Shown: positions 58,181-64,000 of the stretch, in pieces
Layout of the letters: every line of letters begins with the position of its first letter
Position numbering within the stretch: the stretch's first letter is position 1
NCBI GenBank assembly: GCA_019425655.1
Contig: NQWY01000017.1
Span: 1 to 64,000, forward strand
Length of the DNA: 64,000 nt
Direction: 5' to 3'
Origin: Rhizophagus prolifer
Taxonomy: Eukaryota > Glomeromycota > Glomeromycetes > Glomerales > Glomeraceae
The notes under the pieces: generated by a model
Told to the model about the DNA's origin: nothing
Seen by the model: only the letters and a program-made list of their open reading frames with translations
Database searches by the model: none
Program-made: the position numbers and the translations under genes

Positions 58181-58858
58181 TTATTTTTTTCTTTCGAGAA
58201 CTTCGTCCACCATTCCGAAACTTTTAGCTTCTTCTGATGTCATCCAATAATCTCTGTCAGACGCTTTTTCTACCCATTCGTAAGTTTGACCGGAATGGTT
58301 GGAAATGATGTCGTATAATTCTTTTTTCAGTTTCAGCATCTCTCTCAGGTTGATCTCCATATCAGAAGCTACACCTTGTGCACCGCCGCTTGGCTGGTGA
58401 ATCATCACTCTGGAGTGCTTCAGCGCAGAACGTTTTCCTTTCTCACCTGCTACCAAAAGCACGGCGCCCATAGATGCAGCCATCCCGGTACAGATTGTTG
58501 CTACGTCCGGCTTGATAATCTGCATTGTGTCATAAATCCCCAAACCTGCATAAACGCTACCACCAGGAGAATTGATATAGATCTGAATGTCTTTGCTAGG
58601 ATCTGAACTTTCCAGGAACAACAACTGCGCTGTTACGATATTCGCGACCTGATCATCAATCCCTGTTCCAAGGAAAATAATCCTGTCCATCATCAATCTG
58701 GAAAAAACGTCCATCTGTGCAACGTTCATTCTTCTTTCCTCCATAATGTAAGGCGTGAGATTGGTAGGGTTGAACATTCCCATATATTGATCGGTTACCA
58801 AACCGTTGTTTCCCATATGCTTAACTGAGAAATCTCTGAATTCTTTTTTAATGTCCAT
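58181..58858 (-). CDS. clpP: ATP-dependent Clp protease proteolytic subunit
   Basis: The 225-residue protein carries the catalytic Ser in TICTGMAASMGAVLLVAGEK, the catalytic His in SRVMIHQPSGGAQG and the Asp in the KASDRDYWMTSEEAKSFGMV region. An N-terminal extension of about 25 residues before VTDQYMGMFNPTN-like sequence is usual in this phylum. It forms the 14-mer protease chamber with ClpX or ClpA. It is downstream of dnaG on the same strand with a 72-bp gap. Confidence 0.95.
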   Translation of the reverse strand: MDIKKEFRDFSVKHMGNNGLVTDQYMGMFNPTNLTPYIMEERRMNVAQMDVFSRLMMDRIIFLGTGIDDQVANIVTAQLLFLESSDPSKDIQIYINSPGGSVYAGLGIYDTMQIIKPDVATICTGMAASMGAVLLVAGEKGKRSALKHSRVMIHQPSGGAQGVASDMEINLREMLKLKKELYDIISNHSGQTYEWVEKASDRDYWMTSEEAKSFGMVDEVLERKK

Positions 58859-58930
58859 ATTATATTTGGTTATTTTTAAATCTTGTTTGAGTTTGCAATT
58901 TCTGTTCCTTTGCTAAAGTAAGACTTTCTG

Positions 58931-60856
58931 TCACAAAATACGAAATAATTCGCTGTCCAATTTGTTTTTGAGTTGTGTCAGAAGAATTATTTTTTGGTAG
59001 ATCTCTGTATTATCATCTTCATTACTAAGAGAATTTTTGAGGTCATTAATTAATTTAACCACATATTCTCTTTTATGTCTTAAAACAATGTCCGAAACCA
59101 ATTTCGGAACCACCTCTTCCTCTGAACTGAAATAGATATTATACTTGTTCCAGTTACTTGTGTGATAGTTTTCTATGAGTGCACTGGCCAATTTTCCGGA
59201 AACTTCTTCATCCATAAAATCGAAGAAAAAATTACCTGATCGTAATTCGTTCTGGAGAATGCCTTCTTTGATTTCGGAAACGATTTTTTTATTGATATCC
59301 AATTGGATTTCGCAATCGTCTTCGTCCAGATGATTGAGGATTTCTTCGATAACCGTGATTTTATAATCATTACCTTCAGCATCTTTTCTATCAAGAACAA
59401 AGTCGCCGTATTTCAGCATCAGATCCACCAGCTTTTCTTCCTGAACCAACAATGGATTAACAGAAAAACCTGCTTCCTGAACGATTTCTAGTTTTGGCGT
59501 TGCTTTTTTTTCTTCAAATCTAGGTTTTGATTCCTGCTGCTGTGTTACATTCGTCTGAATCTGAAGTTCATTGAATAAACTCTGCTCGCTCAACCCGAAT
59601 TTATTCGAGACTTCTTTCAGATAAACTTCACGCTTTAACGCATTTTGAACAAAGGCAACCGATTTTACTATATCACGGATTGATTCAGCTTTTCTGATTG
59701 GATCATTTCCAGCATCTCTGAGTAAAATCTCTGCTTTAAAATCAATAAAATCTTTCGCTTCTTTGTCAATAAAATTCTCAACAAATTCCTGCGGATGTTT
59801 TCTGGCAAAAGAATCGGGATCGTCTCCGTCCGGAAAAAGAAGAACACGGATATTCATTCCTTCAGACAACAACATATCGATGCTTCGGAAACTGGCTTTG
59901 ATTCCTGCATTATCACCATCAAAAAGAATCGTGACGTTTTCCGTTAATCTTTTGATGAGTTTGATCTGTTCGGTTGTCAAAGAAGTTCCGGAACTCGCCA
60001 CAACATTCTCTATTCCGGATTGGTGTAGCGACACAACATCCATATAACCTTCCACCAAAAGGCAAAGATTCTTCCTGGAAATGGATTGTTTGCTTTGATT
60101 AAGTCCGTAAAGAACATTGGACTTATGATAGATTTCGGTTTCCGGAGAATTGAGATATTTCGCCGTTTTGACATTATTCTTGAGAATCCTTGCTCCAAAT
60201 CCAAGCACTCTTCCCGAAAAACTATGAATCGGAAAAATAACCCTGTCACGGAATCTGTCAATTCCTGAAGGTGTATTTTCCGGAAAAATGGATAAGCCAG
60301 ATTTTTCTAATATTTCTTTTGAATATGCTTTTTCAAGCGCGAATTCCGTAAACGCATTTTTCTTTTCGGGCGAATATCCCAACTGAAATTTCTTAATAAT
60401 ATCATCCCGAAGTTCTCTTTCTTTGAAATAAGAAAACCCGATCATTTTGCCTTCTTCCGATTCCCAAAGCTGCTCCTGGAAAAAATCATTGGCAACTTCG
60501 TGAATTTTGTAAAGCAGATCGCGCTCTGTCTGAGATTGCTTTTCCTCTTCAGAATATTCGCGGACATTTTCCTCTATCTCAATTCCATATTTTTTCGCAG
60601 CATGGCGAAGTGCTTCCGGATAAGTAAAATTCTCAATTTCCATTAGGAAAGAAATGGCTGTTCCGCCTTTCCCGGTCGAGAAATCTTTCCAAATCTGTTT
60701 ACTTGGGGAAACCACAAAACTTGGCGATTTTTCCTCATGAAAAGGACTCAAACCCTTAAAGTTAGAGCCCGCTCTTTTCAACTGAACATATTCGCCGACA
60801 ATCTCTTCTACTCGTATTGTAGAAAATATTTTATCAATAGTTTCTTTGGTAATCAC
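58931..60856 (-). CDS. dnaG: DNA primase lacking canonical zinc-binding cysteines
   Basis: The 641-residue protein has the primase N-terminal CHC2-like segment, the TOPRIM catalytic region (LCLLVEGYMDVVSLHQSGIE, and VTILFDGDNAGIKAS) and a C-terminal helicase-binding region. In place of the usual Cys-His-Cys-Cys zinc site the sequence reads GLSPFHEEKSPSF and IWKDFSTGKGG, so three cysteines are replaced by Ser, Asp and Thr. This is a lineage feature of flavobacterial primases as I recall, not a defect. It makes primers for lagging-strand synthesis. It lies just upstream of clpP on the same strand. Confidence 0.95.
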   Translation of the reverse strand: MITKETIDKIFSTIRVEEIVGEYVQLKRAGSNFKGLSPFHEEKSPSFVVSPSKQIWKDFSTGKGGTAISFLMEIENFTYPEALRHAAKKYGIEIEENVREYSEEEKQSQTERDLLYKIHEVANDFFQEQLWESEEGKMIGFSYFKERELRDDIIKKFQLGYSPEKKNAFTEFALEKAYSKEILEKSGLSIFPENTPSGIDRFRDRVIFPIHSFSGRVLGFGARILKNNVKTAKYLNSPETEIYHKSNVLYGLNQSKQSISRKNLCLLVEGYMDVVSLHQSGIENVVASSGTSLTTEQIKLIKRLTENVTILFDGDNAGIKASFRSIDMLLSEGMNIRVLLFPDGDDPDSFARKHPQEFVENFIDKEAKDFIDFKAEILLRDAGNDPIRKAESIRDIVKSVAFVQNALKREVYLKEVSNKFGLSEQSLFNELQIQTNVTQQQESKPRFEEKKATPKLEIVQEAGFSVNPLLVQEEKLVDLMLKYGDFVLDRKDAEGNDYKITVIEEILNHLDEDDCEIQLDINKKIVSEIKEGILQNELRSGNFFFDFMDEEVSGKLASALIENYHTSNWNKYNIYFSSEEEVVPKLVSDIVLRHKREYVVKLINDLKNSLSNEDDNTEIYQKIILLTQLKNKLDSELFRIL

Positions 60857-61018
60857 AATGTAAATCTAATCAAAAAATAGAAATTTAAAAAAAACAAATT
60901 TTCTACACATAACAACTTATTATTAAATATAATTAGGCACATAAATTGTTATGATTGAATCATTAATAAAAATATCATTAATTTTACGGCCTTTTGCTTA
61001 CATTATTATTTAAATTCT

Positions 61019-61693
61019 ATGAAATTACAGACAATTCTATTTGCTCTTTTAATCTATAATTTATCCTTTGCTCAAGTTGGAATTAATACAGCATCACCGA
61101 CAAGAAAACTTCACGTTTCTGGTTCTATGAGAGTACGGGGAACAATCAATAAATCAGAATCTGCCGCATACAGCAATATATTAGTAACCGATGCTAATGG
61201 TAATATCGATTATACAACAAAAGCGAGCCTGCAGCCGACTCCACAACCAGGAACTTCCAATAAAGAAAGCTACAGCCAGATTTATAACATGACAACAGAA
61301 AGTGGAGATCCAAACAAAGCCCTAACCTGCGGAAAATTCAGTTTCTCTTTTGATACAGGCGCTTCTTCTAACATCAGATTCAAGTTATCTCAAAATCCTG
61401 GAGCTGCCGTAAGTGTTTATATGAGCATGGAACAAAACTGGGATGGCAACGGATATCAGTTTTATCAGGGCAAGGCTTCTTCGGACGATGCAACGGTAGC
61501 ATTTACGTTTGATGCCAATAACTGGAATACTTATCAACAATTTGCCCAGGCTAACGTTGCCGATTTTGAACAAAACGTGATGCACTTCCAATATCCCGGT
61601 GATGCAGATTTTTACAGATTAACAATCTACCGGGCTCTTCAAAGAACAGGAACAACTAATTATGACTTTGCAGCAGTTTGCGAAAAATTCTAG
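61019..61693 (+). CDS. Tandem secreted paralog 1 (VGINT motif)
   Basis: The 224-residue protein has a signal peptide (MKLQTILFALLIYNLSFAQV) followed by VGINTASPTRKLHVSGSMRV. This block is shared with the next two genes and with the S74 protein at 17160. The middle holds a strand-rich domain (GKFSFSFDTGASSNIRFKLS) and the end DADFYRLTIYRALQRTGTTN, then a final AVCEKF. It is exported and probably a surface fibre or coat subunit. Three bases separate it from paralog 2. The exact family is unknown. Confidence 0.68.
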   Translation: MKLQTILFALLIYNLSFAQVGINTASPTRKLHVSGSMRVRGTINKSESAAYSNILVTDANGNIDYTTKASLQPTPQPGTSNKESYSQIYNMTTESGDPNKALTCGKFSFSFDTGASSNIRFKLSQNPGAAVSVYMSMEQNWDGNGYQFYQGKASSDDATVAFTFDANNWNTYQQFAQANVADFEQNVMHFQYPGDADFYRLTIYRALQRTGTTNYDFAAVCEKF

Positions 61694-61696
61694 AAT

Positions 61697-62380
61697 ATGA
61701 AAAAATATTTTTTTGCTACGATTCTAATTTCCGGTCTTGCATACTCGCAGAATACAAATGTTGGAATAGACACCAATTCGCCTACAAGAAAACTGGATGT
61801 TAATGGAGATCTGAGAGTGACAACAGGAGCTATTGTTACTAACAATTCTGCATATGACAGAATAGTTACGGCCAATAATTCTACAGGTGATGTAGATTAC
61901 ATTACCATTCCTGCTATTTTCCAGACATCAACCAATAACGTAGAAGTAAAGCGTTCGGTTTATCTTGCAACCGGAGCTATAACTGCCAACGAATGTAACT
62001 GCGGTGACATCACTTTTAGGATCAACAATAACAACACGCCGGAATTCAAACTGAATTCGACAACGATATTTGCTACAAATAATAACATCACCACATTTGA
62101 TCTAGGTTACGGAATAAAACGCTGGTCAAACAATGCGTATAGCTATGCCAACAGAACAGTTACATTCACAACAGCAAATTATGCAACTTATCAGACTCTC
62201 GACGCGACAACTTTTCCTACAACAAATGATGCTGCCGGCAATACGGTAAGGATATATACTATTATTCCGCCAAAACAGAATCATCTATACAGACTTACAT
62301 TATCGAGAACGAATAACAACAACACGACAACCTATGCATATGCTCTGGTTTGTGAAAGGTTCTATATGCAAACTTTATAA
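61697..62380 (+). CDS. Tandem secreted paralog 2 (VGINT motif)
   Basis: The 227-residue protein begins MKKYFFATILISGLAYSQNT and continues VGIDTNSPTRKLDVNGDLRV. Its middle is Asn- and Thr-rich (RINNNNTPEFKLNSTTIFAT) and its end LYRLTLSRTNNNNTTTYAYA, then LVCERF, parallels paralog 1. It is exported. It lies one base before the next paralog, so all three form a single operon. Confidence 0.68.
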   Translation: MKKYFFATILISGLAYSQNTNVGIDTNSPTRKLDVNGDLRVTTGAIVTNNSAYDRIVTANNSTGDVDYITIPAIFQTSTNNVEVKRSVYLATGAITANECNCGDITFRINNNNTPEFKLNSTTIFATNNNITTFDLGYGIKRWSNNAYSYANRTVTFTTANYATYQTLDATTFPTTNDAAGNTVRIYTIIPPKQNHLYRLTLSRTNNNNTTTYAYALVCERFYMQTL

Positions 62381-62381
62381 T

Positions 62382-63032
62382 ATGGGAAAGATTATATTTA
62401 TTTCGATTGTATTTTTTTCAACATCCATTTATGGTCAAAATGTTGGCATTAATACCAATTCACCAACCAGAGCCCTTGATGTTAACGGAGATCTCAGAGT
62501 AAGAACCCTAACAGATAAAAGTACAGATGCAGCTTACAACAATGTCATTGTCGCAAATACCAACGGCGAATTTGATAAATGGGACAAAGCTAGTTTACTT
62601 TCAACAATCCAGACATTAGCTGTAGAAAACAAAAAACTGACTTATGTTTCCAACTCTCCTAACATTGGCAATACCGTAGATTGCGGAAAATTCAGCTTCA
62701 GGTTTAATACAGGTCCCGTTCCTCAAATCAAGCTTGTCTCAGGAAACTCAACTACAATATATTATACAATCATCCACAGAGTCAACAAATCTACCGACAG
62801 CTTTAGCGGAACTAATACCTTAGCTTCCGGACAGTCAGTAACCATTGGAAGTGGAACAGGAAACAACAGTACAACCGGCTGGCAAACTCTGGATGCAACT
62901 TATGCAAACAACGGATTGGATGAACTTTACATAACTTATCCCGGTGATAACAACCTATACAGAGTAACTTTTCTTGCCAGAAACAGCTCAGCAACTCAGT
63001 ATTTCTATACGATGATCTGTGAAAAATTCTAG
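62382..63032 (+). CDS. Tandem secreted paralog 3 (VGINT motif)
   Basis: Start MGKIIFISIVFFSTSIYGQN at 62382, one base after the previous stop; a longer frame would begin inside paralog 2. The 216-residue protein repeats VGINTNSPTRALDVNGDLRV, then CGKFSFRFNTGPVPQIKLVS, and ends LYRVTFLARNSSATQYFYTM, ICEKF. All three share this order, so they arose by duplication and then diverged strongly. The product is exported. Confidence 0.68.
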   Translation: MGKIIFISIVFFSTSIYGQNVGINTNSPTRALDVNGDLRVRTLTDKSTDAAYNNVIVANTNGEFDKWDKASLLSTIQTLAVENKKLTYVSNSPNIGNTVDCGKFSFRFNTGPVPQIKLVSGNSTTIYYTIIHRVNKSTDSFSGTNTLASGQSVTIGSGTGNNSTTGWQTLDATYANNGLDELYITYPGDNNLYRVTFLARNSSATQYFYTMICEKF

Positions 63033-63085
63033 TTTCAAATTCCGGATTTGTAGAAATAAATATTTTAATTTTGCGAAAAATAAAA

Positions 63086-63493
63086 ATGGTATTTCAAATC
63101 AATACACTTCCGGAATGGAAAGACGTTGTCAATCAAATCATTCCGAATCTTCAGCATAACATTCTCTTGCTTAAAGGCAATCTTGGCGCTGGAAAAACGA
63201 CTTATACTCAATACTTACTGAAAGAATTTGGGAGCGATGATGAGATTTCGTCGCCAACCTACTCTATTGTCAACGAGTATGACACGCCAAAAGGAAAAGT
63301 TTATCATTTCGATTTGTACCGACTGAAAGATGTAACCGAAGCCTATGATTTCGGGATTGAGGAATATCTGGACAACGGATTTCTTTCTATTATTGAGTGG
63401 CCGGAAATCTATATGGATGAGCTGGAAGGCTATGATTTTCACGAAATGACCATAGAAAATACCGAATCCGGAAGAGAAATCGAATTTAATTAA
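63086..63493 (+). CDS. tsaE: tRNA threonylcarbamoyladenosine biosynthesis protein TsaE
   Basis: Start MVFQINTLPEWKDVVNQIIP at 63086. The 135-residue protein has the TsaE P-loop (LLKGNLGAGKTTYTQYLL), the SSPTYSIVNEY motif with its Thr, and the HFDLYRL region. It is the ATPase of the t6A complex with TsaB and TsaD. The end (WPEIYMDELEGYDFHEMTIE) is normal. It lies 58 bp before the ald start and about 50 bp after the secreted paralogs. Confidence 0.94.
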   Translation: MVFQINTLPEWKDVVNQIIPNLQHNILLLKGNLGAGKTTYTQYLLKEFGSDDEISSPTYSIVNEYDTPKGKVYHFDLYRLKDVTEAYDFGIEEYLDNGFLSIIEWPEIYMDELEGYDFHEMTIENTESGREIEFN

Positions 63494-63550
63494 CACATAC
63501 TGTAATTTGTGTTATCTTTGCCTAATATTTTTGATTAATGTTTTGATTTT

Positions 63551-64000
63551 ATGAGCAGCACGTCAACCATATTTACGCCTTTTTCTGAAGAAGAACTGAT
63601 TCCCAAGGAAGAAAAGTTAGAAGTAGTAAAAAAAGGAAAAACCTTCAGCATTGGTGTTCCTAAGGAAACTTGTCTGAGTGAGAAAAGAACATGTCTGATT
63701 CCTGATGCTGTTCAGATATTGGTCAATAACGGTCATAAAGTGATTATAGAAAATGGCGCCGGCGAAGGCTCACACTTCTCAGATTTGCTTTATTCAGAAG
63801 CCGGAGCAGAAATTACCAACGATCCAAAAGTGGCGTTTTCTCAAGATTTGGTGCTTAAAATCAACCCGCCGACAGAAGAAGAAATCGAGTACTTGAGACC
63901 TATGACATATCTGATTTCTGCTCTGCAAATCAATCTCAGGGACAAAGATTATTTCATCAAATTAGCGGCTAAAAAAGTCAATGCCATTGCGTTTGAATTC
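63551..64000 (+). CDS. ald: Alanine dehydrogenase, 5' part (continues beyond window)
   Basis: The open frame runs from ATG 63551 to the window edge (150 residues). It starts with an N-terminal extension, then IGVPKETCLSEKRTCLIPDA, and EYLRPMTYLISALQINLRDK, matching the alanine dehydrogenase/PNT N-terminal domain. The extension of about 35 residues and the NAD-binding part beyond the edge fit the group seen in Bacteroidota. It oxidises alanine to pyruvate with NAD. A transhydrogenase-type subunit is less likely but cannot be excluded from this half alone. Confidence 0.85.
   Translation, partial: MSSTSTIFTPFSEEELIPKEEKLEVVKKGKTFSIGVPKETCLSEKRTCLIPDAVQILVNNGHKVIIENGAGEGSHFSDLLYSEAGAEITNDPKVAFSQDLVLKINPPTEEEIEYLRPMTYLISALQINLRDKDYFIKLAAKKVNAIAFEF

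Noticed and set aside
1-64000. CRISPR arrays, rRNA and complete tRNA genes
   Set aside because: No regularly spaced identical repeats, rRNA cores or tRNA cloverleaf with T-arm were found by reading.

Overview
The window is AT-rich bacterial DNA from the phylum Bacteroidota, most likely Chryseobacterium or a close relative (Weeksellaceae). Supporting signs are Bacteroidota-type promoter motifs (TAnnTTTG), GLPGLI, DUF4834 and DUF6263 family proteins, an RteC/excisionase mobile module, a Bat (aerotolerance) operon, a fused thrA, and a primase that lacks the usual zinc-finger cysteines. No rRNA gene, complete tRNA gene or CRISPR array was seen.

Positions 1 to about 11,500 are accessory DNA and look like the decaying remains of one or two integrative elements. 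They hold the 3' end of a type I restriction specificity gene, a frameshifted tyrosine recombinase, a small HxlR/NmrA/SnoaL-like cargo, and an rteC gene split by a fresh-looking 3.4-kb IS1595-family element (4971-8376). The split is supported by 23-bp terminal inverted repeats and a perfect 8-bp target duplication. The insertion sequence carries about seven small passenger genes and a possible structured RNA. After it come DUF3892, an excisionase-like HTH gene, a frameshifted replication-type gene and a truncated ATPase. A second, much more decayed rteC/excisionase copy closes the region.

Positions 11,600 to 22,500 hold a surface and signalling block: an 1810-residue repeat adhesin, a tail-fibre/S74-type protein and a TetR regulator on one strand, with a strong TetR-type palindrome upstream. 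A two-component system is transcribed divergently. Its kinase has lost the G2 ATP-lid motif. A universal-stress-like gene with an array of direct repeats upstream, and a DUF1275 membrane protein, follow.

Positions 22,500 to 64,000 are mostly core genome: trxB, holA, the moxR-DUF58-BatD-like-batA-batB operon, rlmB, YfhO, rpsO, thrABC with a hairpin leader, AraC and SDR genes, a PadR/PspC pair, menaquinone-related genes, a nucleoside transporter, a bifunctional nuclease, etfBA, clpP, dnaG, tsaE and the start of ald. Oddities in this part are thrB with an apparent ATA start overlapping the thrA stop, an isochorismate synthase fused to a membrane domain, a dipeptidase broken into three frames, a possible 20-residue amphipathic peptide gene, three tandem secreted paralogs, REP-like palindromes inside reading frames, and three diverged copies of an intergenic repeat.
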